A stretch of DNA of 64,000 nt from Metridium senile (GCA_949775045.1 OX459101.1:14878942-14942941), one strand, 5' to 3'. Positions 1-12,597 are shown, counted from the first letter of the stretch. Translations and numbers: made by a program. The notes: generated by a model from the sequence alone, not told the origin.

Positions 1-623
1 GGGTTATGAAACAAATTGAGTCACGCGTACCGCAACAATCTGTAGATTTTATGAATGAATAGATAGATTATTGATAATATCTGATACCATACAAAAACTG
101 AATTACATTTTCATCAATTACAGTTCAAATACAGTAATGTTTACAATAAATTCATGATTGAATTCACGATAAATGTTACGATAACAAATCGATAACGTTT
201 TCATTAAAAAAAGAGTCATGTGCAAATGCATAGACCTGTATGTAAATAAAAAAAAATATATGTATGCGAATGGATAAAAATTTAGGTCAATGCTAAATGA
301 CATGCTAAAAAGCAGGTATTCGTACCAACACATCAATTGAGGGAAGGTGTGTGTGGATGTAAGAGTTGTAGAGTGCAAGTCGTGGAAAGTAAGTGTGAAT
401 ATAAGTGGAGTTTCAAATTGAGGTTGAATGGAACAGGTAAGTATGTGGAGTGAACAGTGGTATGATAATGGTATGATAATGGTGAAAGAAATTCATAAAA
501 GAGAAGTGAGAATAAAAATATGTTATGAATAATAAATGATAATAATAATGATAACGAGTAAATAATAATAAATATATATATAAGAATAAAAAATAAGGTC
601 AAAATAAAAATGTAAAAATAATG
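1..623. repeat. Long direct repeat, left copy
   Basis: This block matches positions 17221-17843 with only three substitutions that I could find (near 342, 370 and 441), about 99.5% identity. The true left limit is unknown because the window begins inside the repeat. The minus-strand ORFs in both copies are low-complexity and show no domain, so I do not call genes. Whether this is a transposon end, a recent segmental duplication or an assembly effect cannot be told from the sequence alone. Confidence 0.85.
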
Positions 624-716
624 TAAAAATAACGGCAATATAAAATAACGATGTCAATAAAGAAAGGCGCAAAGTGAACTCGAGTTCGTGTGGATATACG
701 TGACTGTCTCGAGGGA
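565..716. repeat. Segment inverted at 18184-18332
   Basis: Reading 18184-18332 on the minus strand reproduces this segment, including the GAACTCGAGTTC palindrome and the AATAAAAATG-rich part. Part of the same segment (565-623) also lies in the direct repeat, so the second locus carries it in both orientations, about 350 bp apart. Confidence 0.75.
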
Positions 717-1200
717 AGGAGGGGACGTAAAAATAGAAAGGGAAGGTGAGCCGAAGGGGAGATAAGTAGATAGTCCTACCATAAACTTATCATCAGGGAT
801 TGAGGCAAATGGTAGAGGTTAGGACCAACACGTTTCATAACTCACGGCCGTAAGCCCACCCGACGTGTACTATCAACTTTACGAGACGGTCACGTATATG
901 GATAAAAAAGCGTATATGATGGAATAAATTGCATGAATATCATGGTAATTGTGTAGTTGATATGATAATGGGTGGGAGTGATAGTGAATACTTACCGTAT
1001 CGTGATCGTACTGGCATAGAAATCCAGGTTAACAGCGTTGAGTTTGTTGTAGATGGCGTAGTCAAGCGAAGAAGGTATGTATGGAATGTCGGTGTATAGA
1101 GATGTTAGAATGATAAAAGCGGTGTCGGGTGGCTGGTGATGGGTGCCCTGTGTTATTCTGTATGTTTTCTGTATGTCGGGTAGCCTGTGTGTTGCAAGGT

Positions 1201-1231
<31 letters not shown>

Positions 1232-1300
1232 ACATGTATGGGTACATGTATAACCATTTCAACATGTTCTTCAGGCATTGACGGTGATGCTAGTAGCTGA
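717..1300 (-). other. Mostly featureless stretch with one weak exon candidate and a poly-G tract
   Basis: On the minus strand an open frame ends at 996 with TACG followed by a strong donor, GTAAGT. The last ~33 codons have a coding-like composition and include the peptide YNKLNAVNLDFYASTITI. No clear acceptor or partner exon was found, so this is only a candidate exon (roughly 996-1130). An uninterrupted run of 30 G lies at 1201-1230. I recognise nothing else here. Confidence 0.25.
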
Positions 1301-2910
1301 TGTATATTATTATTATATTCATAAAAACGATGATTATGATAGTAATGATTATGATGATGAAGATACTAATAATAAACAATTTTTGATAATGCTAATGGTT
1401 ATAATAACCAAAAACAATAACAATAATTATTATAACTGAATAATAATTATGAAGATGATAATGTTGATAGTAATGAGTTATGATGATGAAGATAGTAATG
1501 ATGTAGATTTTGTTGATAATGCTAATGGTTAAAATAATTAAAAAAATAATAACAATATACTTATCACAACTGAAAAATGATTTAAGATGATAATGGACCA
1601 GGTCAACAGGTGTAGATTTTGTGATAATGCTAATGGTTAAAATAACCCAAAAGATAATATAAAAATAATTATCACAACTGAAAAATAATTATGGAGATAA
1701 TAATGTTGATGATAATGGTTATAATGATGAAGATACTAATGATGTAGGTTTTGTTGATAATGCTAATGATTATAATAACCCAAAAAATAATAATAACAAT
1801 AATATTCATGACTGAATAATAATTATGAAGATGATAATGTTGATGATAATGGTTATAATGATGAAGATCTTAATGATGTAGATTTTGTTGATATTGCTAA
1901 TGGTTAAAATAACTAAAAAAATAATAACAATAATGATCATGACTGAATAATAATTATGAAGATGATAATGTTGATGATAATGGTTATAATGATGAAGATC
2001 TTAATGATGTAGATTTTGTTGATAATGCTAATGGTTAAAATAATTAAAAAAATAATAACAATACTTATTAAAAAAATAATAACAATAATGATCATGACTG
2101 AATAATAATTATGAAGATGATAATGCTGATGGTAATGGTTATGATGATGAAGATACTAATGATGAAGATTTTGTTTATAATGCTGATGGTTAAAATAATT
2201 AAAAAAATAATAACAATACTTATCACAACTGAAAAATGATTTAAGATGATAATGGACCAGGTCAACAGGTGTAGATTTTGTGATAATGCTAATGGTTAAA
2301 ATAACCCCAAAGATAATAAAAATAATTATCACAACTGAAAAATAATTATGGAGATAATAATGTTGATGATAATGGTTATAATGATGAAGATACTAATGAT
2401 GTAGGTTTTGTTGATAATGCTAATGATTATAATAACCCAAAAAATAATAATAACAATAATGATCATGACTGAATAATAATTATAAAGATATGATAATGTT
2501 GATGATAATGGTTATAATGATGAAGATCTTAATGATGTAGATTTTGTTGATATTGCTAATGGTTAAAATAACTAAAAAAATAATAACAATAATGATCATG
2601 ACTGAATAATAATTATGAAGATGATAATGCTGATGGTAATGGTTATGATGATGAAGATACTAATGATGAAGATTTTGTTTATAATGCTGATGGTTATAAT
2701 ACCCCCCCCCCCCCCCCCCCCCAAATAATATCATAACTGAAAAATAATGACGAAGATGACAATGTTGATGGTTATGGTTATGATGATGAAGATACTAATG
2801 ATGAAGATTTTGTTGATAATGCTGATGGTTATAATAACCAAAACATAATAACAATAATGATTATGACTGAATAATGATTATGAAGATGATAATAATAATA
2901 AGGAACGACT
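1300..2910. repeat. GATAAT-rich satellite with higher-order structure
   Basis: Degenerate tandem repeats of roughly 130 bp are built from GATGATAATG, GATGAAGAT, GTAGATTTTGTTGATAATG and AATAATAACAATAAT. The distinctive sub-block with GGACCAGGTCAACAGG occurs at about 1597 and again at about 2256, so several monomers are duplicated together with a period near 659 bp. A run of 21 C sits at 2702-2722. No reading frame stays open. Confidence 0.85.
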
Positions 2911-3190
2911 AATTTGAATTGAAATAATAATGATACTGGCTGTATGTTTTGGACGAAAATTTCGTCTAAAGAAATCAGTAACTCTCTTCATGATTTCGTC
3001 ACAAATATTCGTCTGAGAAAAGATTTCGACTGTTTTGTGAGACGAACCATTTGCAAATTTTTGTTCGATAAATTATTCGTGCAAGATGATATAAATACAG
3101 CCAATAATTCTAATATAGTAAAGCTCTACATCTACTATGTAAAAATTTAGGATATAGATACTAGATAAAGGGTTTAAATATATATGTTTA
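2911..3190. other. AT-rich stretch without a recognisable feature
   Basis: It contains a 68-codon open frame on the plus strand (2944-3150) with no domain, no signal peptide and no similarity I recognise. I treat it as chance. Confidence 0.4.
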
Positions 3191-3352
3191 TACACCTAAT
3201 TGCAATAACATTGTCATATAAGAAAGAAAATTACAAAATAGGAATTAATTAAAAGACAAAAGCAGAGTACTCAAGCTGAACTTCTTCTTTTGTCTTTTAA
3301 TTAATTCGGTAATTTTCTTTTTTAAAGGATAATGTTATTACAATTAGGTGTA
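3191..3352. mobile_element. Palindromic MITE, TACACCTAATTG family
   Basis: The ends are inverted repeats beginning TACACCTAATTGCAATAACA and matched at the right by its complement ending TTAGGTGTA. The inner arms carry AATTAATTAAAAGACAAAAG and its complement. TA dinucleotides at the ends fit a Tc1/mariner-type target. Relatives lie at 24096-24332, with diverged pieces near 4790-4960 and 28060-28180. Confidence 0.8.
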
Positions 3353-3369
3353 TACACATATAAATAATA

Positions 3370-3788
3370 GAGTACAAATATTATAGAGTGAAGACATTTT
3401 ACCCGAGAAACAAAATTAAATAGTGAAGGTGTAATAGAGTACAAACACTAAAAGTGTGCAACATAAATACCACTAAATACTGCTAAATTATGCAAATTCT
3501 TTTGTTCTCTATTGTTTAATCAACACTATTTAGTGTTAAATAGTACAAAGTATTGCACACTTTTAGTGTTTGTACTCTAGTTAAATAGACACAAAAGAAA
3601 ACAATGGAAATAGGTGTATTAGTCTAATATCTTTTTTACAGGTTAAATGACTTCATCTTACCCGTGAAACAAGTAATACTAATTAGTACTAAATAGTGGT
3701 AATTAAACAATTATAGAAAACAATAGAATACGCATAGAATATTACTATTTAGTACTATTTATGTTTCACGCTTTTAATGTTTGTACTC
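3370..3788. mobile_element. Outer MITE split by a second MITE
   Basis: It begins GAGTACAAATATTATAG and ends with TTTAATGTTTGTACTC. Its interior shares ATTAGTACTA and GTTTCACG motifs with the element at 26430-26571. A second GAGTAC-type MITE at 3437-3577 is inserted in it, giving a clear order of events. Confidence 0.7.
3437..3577. mobile_element. GAGTACAAACACTAAAAG MITE, nested copy
   Basis: This 141-bp element has near-perfect terminal inverted repeats GAGTACAAACACTAAAAGTG, flanked by TA on both sides. Near-identical copies lie at 14790-14924, 19395-19535 and 46297-46437, so the family was recently active. It is inserted inside the related outer MITE. Confidence 0.85.
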
Positions 3789-4440
3789 TAATAATGATAT
3801 CAAATAACTAATAAAATTATTTGTATTATATAACATATATAAATGACATAATTATAAAATACTAATAAATATATAAAAAACAAACAAACAAACAACAACT
3901 ACATAAATTATAAATAAATAAATAAATAATTAGTTCACAAGAATCACTTAGGTCTAAAAAGGTTCAGCTAATAATTTTCTAAATATATCAGCTGGTGTTG
4001 GGGCTTGGACAATAAGAATGTGTTAAAAACCAGCATGCATTTGCATTAATGACTGGCAGTGTGTATTTCACTGTTCCATAAGGAACGTGTAGTAAAAAAA
4101 ACGGCATTTAATTAGTATTAGTTGTCAATTATTTCAATCATTGTACGTTTAAGGGAGAACTATTTTTGACTAAAATTTGACATGTATATAAATGGAAACT
4201 ATCGATCGAGTAAACTAGTATAGACGGCGTCGGTGTTTGATATAAACGATAGGCAATAGAATGAAATTTCTAGCTCCGTAACACAGCTGACGTTTGGAGC
4301 TTTAGCCCTTCGATTTTCATTGGAGTAAAAGAGTCAAAATGTCAAGAGCCACTCTTTTACTAGGACGATGAGCTAAACCTCGAATTTTCAGTTTTTGTTA
4401 AGTTAACATTTTTTACAGTGTTGCAGATTTCATTCTTTCA
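3789..4440. other. Non-coding stretch, partly duplicated near 24.4-24.8 kb
   Basis: 3800-3960 is AT-rich with CAAA and AAAT runs. 4200-4330 contains GTTTGATATAAACGATAGGC and GAGCTTTAGCCCTTCG, which recur in order at 24433-24840, where MITEs have been inserted between them. I see no gene. Confidence 0.5.
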
Positions 4441-5069
4441 GCTATTATTTGTAAATATAGACAATATCTCAACGACAGATTATCTCAGTTTAATGTAAAC
4501 ATTCCAAAGGTTATTGATGGTACATATTATGTCAAATAAATCTGCCAACAGTCGTGTTGTAAATATATTGGGTTACCTGTGTCGATAATTAAACTAGTTA
4601 TGATGTCATTAATTGTGCATGCAATTAATGACGTGTAGTATTAAAGCTAGAACAAGTGTAGAATAAATCTTCAGTCTAGGAAACCTGTACTGGTCTGATG
4701 TATGTTTTGTTGTATCTAAGGGTTTTCAAGATACTGGTGCCGAAACCCAGGAAGATTGCTTCTGATTGGTTCTGTAATTGCGGACTTTTAATATATAAGT
4801 AATTGAAAGAGTGTTGTCGTCACATAAGTAGAACATAAGTTATGTAGTAAGAAAGGAATTATAACAAAAGAGTCCAGCTTTAGTGATCTCCTTATGTCTT
4901 TTAATGAATTCCTTTCCAACTAAATTCCAAAAGTCAGGACAACGCTCTTGCAATAAATTGTACTCCTATTTATTTCGTAGCCGAAGCTACAATCCACCGT
5001 CTGAAACATTTTAACTCCTTTAATGCTGTTCTTTGCACTGAAAAATTAGCAGGTGTTTTTCAGGCTTAT
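4440..5069. repeat. Downstream flank duplicated with the sulfotransferase copies
   Basis: The sequence starting near 4471 (CTCAGTTTAATGTAAACATT) matches the one starting near 27932 (CTCAGTTTGATGTAAATATT). Similarity runs, with gaps, up to both sulfotransferase stop codons. Embedded are diverged pieces of the ACACCTAATTG-type MITE (about 4790-4960) and of a second family with GAAGCTACAATCCACCGTCT (about 4980-5010). The duplication therefore covered more than the coding exon. Confidence 0.65.
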
Positions 5070-6368
5070 TTAATAAGGAGAGCATGTGGTCAAAAATGAC
5101 TTCAGTTTCAATTGTCCTTTGTCCGGCAAGTCGTGGAATTCCTTAATCGTTGGAAAACCAGATTTTTGTAGAACAAAATTGACTTCTGTAAGTTGCTGAG
5201 TGCTGAACTCCCGCACTTTGGTTTTTGATAGCTTCTTTCTTGCTAGAGGTGACCCTCTCTGAGAATCCTTCTCAAGAGCCTTGACAGCTTTGGTAGTATA
5301 CTGCTTTGGAATGTCGAGAAAGGTGAACAGCTCAGAAGTTGTGCGCTCAGGATCGTCCAAAAGGTCTTCGTATTTGATCGGGTGGATATCTATGCCTTCG
5401 TGCTTGTATTCGATATAGCAAGCGATGTTGAGCACCCAAGCCAACGTAAAGAAACCATACAAACTTAAACCTTTCAGAATTTGGTCGATCGGGATTAACC
5501 GGTAGTCACTGGTGTCAGGTATTGGCAGGATTAACTTCATGAACTCAAGTTGAACTGGATGATCACCGATAAAGGACAAATACGAACAAATGGTTTGTTT
5601 CGGGTGACGGTACATGTACACGTGTTTGATGTACTTGCAGCAGGTATTAATCTTTTTGATCAGCTGTGAGTCCATCGATCTTGTTTTAATAACAATCCTG
5701 TCTATTTTCTTTTTGTTGTCGTTGCTCTTGCACAGTACTCGTACTATGCTTCGGAGAAGTAGACCTACTTGCTCGTCACTTATCTTTCCCATCTGATGGT
5801 CTCATAATAGTTGTACTACAGCATCCGGTTCTGATATCACAATTGTATTTGGAATGGCTTCAAATATCTGGGCAAGGATTGTTGAGCCACAGCGACCAGT
5901 GTTCGACAGAAGCACAGTTTGTGCTCTTGGGTCACCTATATCTTCTGCAAGCCTGTGAAACGATCTGATCGGCAGGACAACGATGTGTGTAGCAAATCTA
6001 AACTGTGTGACATAAAAGAAGGGGCTCAAATCAGAGCTGTAAACATCCACTTCTCGAGGAAGAACAGCAAAGTATGCCTGTTCTGGTGTTATAGTCAACA
6101 AAGTAATATTGTCGTGACAAACAGCATTAGGATGGACATACTCAGAATGAAAAAGAAGATACTGTTCTGGCGAAAAAGGTTGGAAGTCGCCTTTCTTGGC
6201 TCTGAATCTTATTTTCAGGATCTGTGCAGAGCATTCATAATGGGTGCTTGCCTTCAGTTTTTCTTCTCTCCAACCAAAAGCAAATGAGTAACCAAGAACT
6301 GAAGAGATTAATAGATCAATGTTGTACATCAACCATTGTAGACTTCTGAGGATAATTGCCTTTGCCAT
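5070..6368 (-). pseudogene. Sulfotransferase-like gene copy with one in-frame TGA
   Basis: This is a close paralog of the intact gene at 28665-29963. Two open stretches, 6368-5805 and 5792-5070, lie in the same frame and are separated by one TGA codon (5802-5804) and three further codons. The aligned intact copy has a leucine codon, CTA, there. No indel is apparent over about 430 codons. The N-terminal hydrophobic anchor, the P-loop-like NTGRCGSTILAQ, the YRHPKQTIC motif and the YPIKYEDLL-like HPIKYEDLLDDPERTT motif are all kept. As in the intact gene, an acceptor (TTTTTCAG) precedes the ATG, implying a 5'UTR intron. The likeliest reading is a recent pseudogene. Stop readthrough or an allelic stop cannot be excluded. 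Confidence 0.8.
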
Positions 6369-6737
6369 CGTCTGAAAAACAATTGTGATAAAGTTTCTTA
6401 AGCTTCAACCATAAAATATTTCATCATTGAAAAAACATTGTCTAGTTTATGACGATTAAGATATCAATCTACAAGTACAGGTTTTGTATTGTTTTAAGTT
6501 CAAGTTCTCCGTTGACGCCGTCTATGTATGTAGTGATGATGTTAATTTTTCTAACCAGAGTGACCTCATGCGTCCTTTTTTTATTCAACAATGTAATTAT
6601 CCTGATGAAGTTGTTTCTCGTGCTCTCACTAAAGTTTCTAATGTCAGCTGTGTATTCGCCCTCACTCATAACGTCCATGCCGCTGACAATCGTACTCATT
6701 TCACTCTAACTTACCATCCACTCAATAACAATGTTAA

Positions 6738-7777
6738 GGTTACTGTGAACCTTTAAGCCACAAATTTGGCTGATTTTTGTTTATTTAAAGATTATAATAT
6801 GTATAACATAAACTTTTGATTATTGAAACAAAAAAATCATAATGTTACATACTTCCAGATATATTAAAATAAATTGTTTTTTTTTTATGGAAAACAAATT
6901 TTACTTGAAAAGTGACATCATAATCCTATAATCCTATTATTGCTTGGTTCGTTTATGAGATATCATGTTGCGTTACTTTTTTAAATTTCTTCATAATTTT
7001 AGATGTTTCTTGATTTACTTGCTTTACTATTTGATTTAATCTTATTTTTGTTCGCCATGTTTACCGCTTTGTGCTCTAAAAAGTATTTTATGAGCGTTTG
7101 TTATCTGATTTATAAAAACGTCCCGCAGAGTATTACCAAAACAAAACAGGAAACCACGATCTCTATTGGTTGATTTGTGACCTTTAAGTGACCTCGCTGA
7201 CAGATAGATGAAGTGGGTGTCAATGTTTACAAAACTTTCAAAGCTCGATTTCTAGCTTTTAATTTTGCGCATACTAGTCAACTTTAAAAGGATAACCTGC
7301 AAAAAATTACGGTCCGAAAATCTTCGAAATTAGCGCACACACTACTCAACTCATCAAAATTAAAACCGTGTGAGCGTTTATTGATTGATAGCGTGTTTTT
7401 TTATTTATGAAGTCGAATATTAACTAAACATTGAATATTTACGTTTCGTTACTTAGCTCTAAATAACTTCTAAACTAAGTAAAATATTGAGAAACGCTCA
7501 GACGGTCTCAGAGATCAATATATGCTGACAAACATTATGCATTAAAATTCAGCAAAAGACAGATAGTTTTTCCAGTTTATCCTTTTAAACAAAGACACCC
7601 GATTTCACTTAGATTCTTTCTCACGCACTACAAATTATTTTTTTACAGAAAAAAACTACATAGACATATTCTTTGTTTATTAAGCTTTAAAATGATGTAT
7701 AATGTCATAAAATATTATTTAACGCGACGCGAAAATAAATTTTTAACGAAAAGTACCCGCGAAGGTTCACAGTAACC
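6738..7777. mobile_element. piggyBac-type non-autonomous element, TTAA target
   Basis: The ends are GGTTACTGTGAACC and its exact complement GGTTCACAGTAACC, directly flanked by TTAA at 6734-6737 and 7778-7781. Removing it and one TTAA rejoins the Penelope-like reading frame, which supports the exact borders. The 1,040-bp interior has no coding sequence I recognise. Confidence 0.75.
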
Positions 7778-7849
7778 TTAAGCCGCGTATAAATGATAAT
7801 TTTAATTTGCTTACTTCTGACCTTGATACATCTAACATTTTCAATTAAC

Positions 7850-8013
7850 GGTTTTTCTTTTTTGTAAAAAGCTATCTACCTAAGCTAGCCCGTGTGGTTA
7901 TTGTAGATAGCTTGTACCTTGTATTTATTTAAGTCTCTAATTATATTTGTAATTCTTTTTTATATAATTACTGGAACTCCGGCAATAAACGATTGTTGTT
8001 GTTGCTGTTGTTG
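7850..8013 (+). mobile_element. Short 3' end of a LINE-like retroelement
   Basis: Between two Penelope-like pieces lies sequence ending GGCAATAAACGATTGTTG followed by GTTGTTGCTGTTGTTG. An AATAAA plus a short simple-repeat tail is typical of truncated non-LTR insertions. The 5' border is approximate. Confidence 0.45.
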
Positions 8014-8150
8014 AACGTCCTCTCTTCTCCTTCAAGTGTGATCGTAATATCCGTAGTTTTCTTGTCAAAGGCGTTGTGCCTAACGATAAAGATCCTGTAA
8101 CTTTCCGTTGCTCTCGTAAGCGTTGTAATACATATCACCACTAGATTGTT

Positions 8151-8323
8151 CAGGGCCGTAGCACGGTGAGGGGAAGTGGGAAGGAGGAGGGGGGGGGGGG
8201 GGGGGGGGGGGCGTGCCCCTCAATTAATCAGTTTGAGTGTATTGAATGGTAGTTATTTTCAGGGCTATTTTCAAAAATCAATGGGTGAGCCCCCCCAAAC
8301 ATTTTGAGGGTGCTATGGCCCTG
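8151..8323. mobile_element. Small TIR element with poly-G core
   Basis: The termini CAGGGCCGTAGCACGG and the complement of AGGGTGCTATGGCCCTG form imperfect inverted repeats. TTGTT is present on both sides (8146-8150 and 8324-8328), a 5-bp target duplication. The interior includes a run of about 23 G at 8189-8211. It interrupts the Penelope-like linker/endonuclease region. Confidence 0.65.
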
Positions 8324-8520
8324 TTGTTTCACGTACATCTGTTACTGGTCCTAAATCTTCGCATCGCATTAGTGACCATTTTACTTGTGTTACTCCTAAT
8401 GTTATTTATTGTATTCAATTATCTTTGTGTAACCAGCTTTATGTCGAAAACTTTGTTAGACGTCTTGGCGATCGAATCCCAACAGTATTTTACCTCAAAA
8501 CCTTTATATGACTTTTAGTA

Positions 8521-9790
<1,270 letters not shown>

Positions 9791-10162
9791 TTATGCTGTG
9801 ACGGCTTCTCTGAATGTTTTATACGGAATTATAAAATAACTATTTGAAATCAGCAGCAGAGGAGCATGTAGAGATTTTGTCTGCGCATGCGTTTGTTTTG
9901 ATGCTAAAATTCCTTTTCACGTCGAATGAAAGAATTTTATGCTGACATGGAACATTTGGTTTGCAATCTCATCTTTCACAATTATGTTCATGAACCGAAT
10001 TACTGAGGCATACAATGTTGACGGTCTACTAGTACGTTGTAGTTAATTATTTCAATCGAACAAACTCCGGATTGCAAAATATCACATGTCAAAGTCCGAC
10101 CAAAGTGAAAAGAAGGACCAGAACTGCGTACTTTCAAGTAGCATGTTGGACGATAAACCAAT

Positions 10163-10610
10163 GTGCAGGTCAAAACTTTTAGTAGAAGTTATAACCAACA
10201 CGCTACTTTGTGCATTGCATTATATAGGAGATATATATTAGACACCTTAGATCGTCAAGTAAACCGGCGTGTTGATGTTTTAATTGTCAAGTATATACCG
10301 ACTAGAGCATTAAGATCAAGCTCAAAAAATCTATTGCTCGTCCCTCGATCACAACCCAAAGGATATGGTGATAGGGCATTCTCAGTATGTGGACCGCAAT
10401 TGTGGAACAATCTACCTCAATCACTATTACAAGAAAACAATTTAAATCGTTTTAAAAAGAATTTAAAGACATATTTTTTTTCATTATATTAGACTGATTT
10501 TATTGTTTTGTTTTATCAATATATCTTAACATTGTATATATTAAGCGCTATTGAACTTTAGGATTTTAGCGCTATATAAATTATTTATTATTATTATTAT
10601 TAATTATGTC
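10163..10610 (+). mobile_element. LINE 3' fragment (C-terminus of reverse-transcriptase protein)
   Basis: The 109-codon open frame 10163-10492 ends in the signature tail of CR1/L2-type LINE proteins: LLLVPRSQPKGYGDRAFSV, then GPQLWNNLPQSL and a lysine-rich FKKNLKTYFF. It is followed by ATTAAGCGCTATTGAAC, GCGCTATATAAATTATTTATT and an ATT-repeat tail to about 10608. The 5' part, including the polymerase palm, is absent, as in dead-on-arrival copies. Confidence 0.8.
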
Positions 10611-10626
10611 AGTATCAGCAATATTG

Positions 10627-11180
10627 AGTGCGAACTTCTCGCAATTCATCATATAATTTTTATATCTTAAACATCGTGCCCAAAAAAAACGTTTAAAGAA
10701 ATTGACATTTCCATGTTTACTTTTCGCAAAACTGAGCTATTTTTGTAGAAACTCGTTGTCCCTGGATATGATTTCAAGCAGTGTTTACAACATGGTTTAG
10801 ACCCTGTTCCACTGTGATAAATTTGACGAACTTTAAGAACCTGTATTTTATAATCTAAAATATTTATCTAGAATGTAATTATATATTTAGATTTTATGGG
10901 AGCCATTAAGGTTTTTTACCAATAAAGCCAACTTTAATTCTTAATTCAAGAATAAAAAAGAGTTCGCTAAAATTTGCATTTTGTTTTGAGCGAAAATATG
11001 CATAAAACCACGTACACAAAATCGCTTTGGATCACATTGCGGGAACAAAAGTTACTACCTAAAAAGCTTAATTTTGCAAAAAATAAACATGTAAAAAGCT
11101 ATTTCTGAAGTAAATTCGCTGGGGCACGATGTTTAAGATATAAAAATTAAGATGAATTCTAAGGATTTCGCACGCACTCG
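10627..11180. repeat. Inverted-repeat unit inside the MULE-like element
   Basis: The left arm has TTTTTATATCTTAAACATCG and the right arm its complement CGATGTTTAAGATATAAAAA. Outer parts match as GAGTGCG...TTCTCGC against a diverged complement. Spacer about 430 bp, no coding signal. Confidence 0.6.
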
Positions 11181-11230
11181 AGGTAACCAAGGCAGTTTTA
11201 TTGACGATCGAGGGCGTCTAATATCTCCAT

Positions 11231-12591
11231 TTATTATATCCATTTTGAAATCACTAGCAAATCCTGCAATCTGATTGGATCTCAGCAGAGTGATTCAAGC
11301 ACGAATCGCACTATTTTGAGTCCGAATCGCACCATTTTGACTCCAAATCGCACCAATTTGAACAACCAATGAGATTTACAGGAAACTATCAAACTAACCA
11401 ATCAGATGAAAGTAAATAAAATGAAAAAAAATCTCAGTTTTCTGTTTTGTTACAGTTTTGGAGAAAATATTTATGAATTATGTCCAAAATCATGAATAAT
11501 TATTAATTAATTCAATAACTTACAGTACTTAGATAATCCCAAAGCATCCTTGACGTCAAAGTACTGCTATAGAAACTGATTTCCCATTATTTGTTGTCTA
11601 TTTGGACGAAAATGTGGCTAATTTACCATCAAATTGTGGATGTTAATAGTCCGAACGATCCTGACGTCCAGCGAGAAAACCACACAGTAGACTACACAAA
11701 AACTTGCAAAATATCAAGAGTCATGCCACGAAGAAGATATTTGAATGAATTCAAGCAATTTAAATCGAGGAAAAATTCAAACAGAAGTCATCTGCTCTCC
11801 ATAAAAACACTTTGACGGTAAATAAAACAGCAAACAAACTTTTTCAAAACAATAAACACATTCCACAATTTTGAATGTCTACATCATCAAAATGCCTCCT
11901 CAGTTAGTTCTCTGCCAAAGTAGACAACTTTAGGGAATCCTTACAATTACAAGCTTGAATCCACCAGAAGAATGCAAAGTTCCATGTTAGTTTTATTTGA
12001 AGGAAAAGAAACGGTTTTCTACTTGTACGAGTCATTGATATGAGCTCGGAAATCACAAGTGCTAGGGACTGTCACTTCTGTGTTAGCGATTTCTAGGACA
12101 ACGTTTTACGTCCAAAAGCATGTTCTCAGCTCCAAAAACAAGTCCAGATGAACTAAAAACATTGTTTTTGATTCTAATTTGTAGTTTGAAGGAACTGATG
12201 GCTTTAACTTTAACCAAATCTTGCTTGTTTATAATGTACAGTTTCGTGTGCCGGTTTTGCTGAGCTCCACGCCATTCCACACATGTGTACGATCAAGTTA
12301 GTTCTCGAAATAAACCAAGATTCGTCCTTAATATCTCCACAGCTACAGAAGACACAAAAAGCGTACCTTATTGAGTCAGATGTTGAAGATTAAACTATAA
12401 ATTTCTCCAAATTTGCAGGATTTTTGAGCTAACAATCAAACTAGTGATCACTTCCAGGTTGTCAAACTTGCAAACGACCTGTCACATGACATTTTCAATG
12501 TAAAAAGAGCATTTCCGTTTCCGGTATTGAAAAAAAATCAATAGAATGCATGCTTTAAACTATAGTAGGATTTCAAAATGGATATAATAAA
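11231..12591. repeat. Foldback-type inverted repeat
   Basis: TTATTATATCCATTTTGAAAT at the left is complementary to ATTTCAAAATGGATATAATAA at the right. The interior contains CAAATCCTGCAATCTGATTG, which recurs near 30763, and repeated AATCGCACCATTTTGA-type units around 11300-11360. The open frame at 11591-11815 has no recognisable domain. Confidence 0.5.
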
Positions 12592-12597
12592 GTGATA

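Larger units (their letters stand above)
6440..8500 (+). mobile_element. Decayed Penelope-like retroelement with three insertions
   Basis: Three collinear plus-strand pieces look like the 3' half of a Penelope-like polyprotein. 6484-6737 carries the end of the reverse transcriptase region, with LTYHPLNNNVK. About 7778-7850 continues in the expected order with INDNFNLLTSD. 8014-8480 carries the cysteine-rich linker (FRCSRKRCNTY) and a GIY-YIG-type endonuclease remnant with GPKSSHRISDHFTC and NVIYCI, missing the usual second cysteine and glycine. Stops and frameshifts show it is dead. The gaps are filled by a TTAA-flanked element, a LINE-like 3' end and a small TIR element. The assignment is from family resemblance in memory. 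Confidence 0.65.

Noticed and set aside
118..638. Two ORFs repeated almost identically at 17338-17822
   Set aside because: They are conserved only because the DNA block is duplicated. The peptides are low-complexity, differ at random sites and show no domain or splice context.
5802..5804. Selenocysteine codon in the first sulfotransferase copy
   Set aside because: The intact paralog has leucine rather than cysteine here, and the position is outside the catalytic motifs, so selenocysteine is unlikely without a SECIS element.
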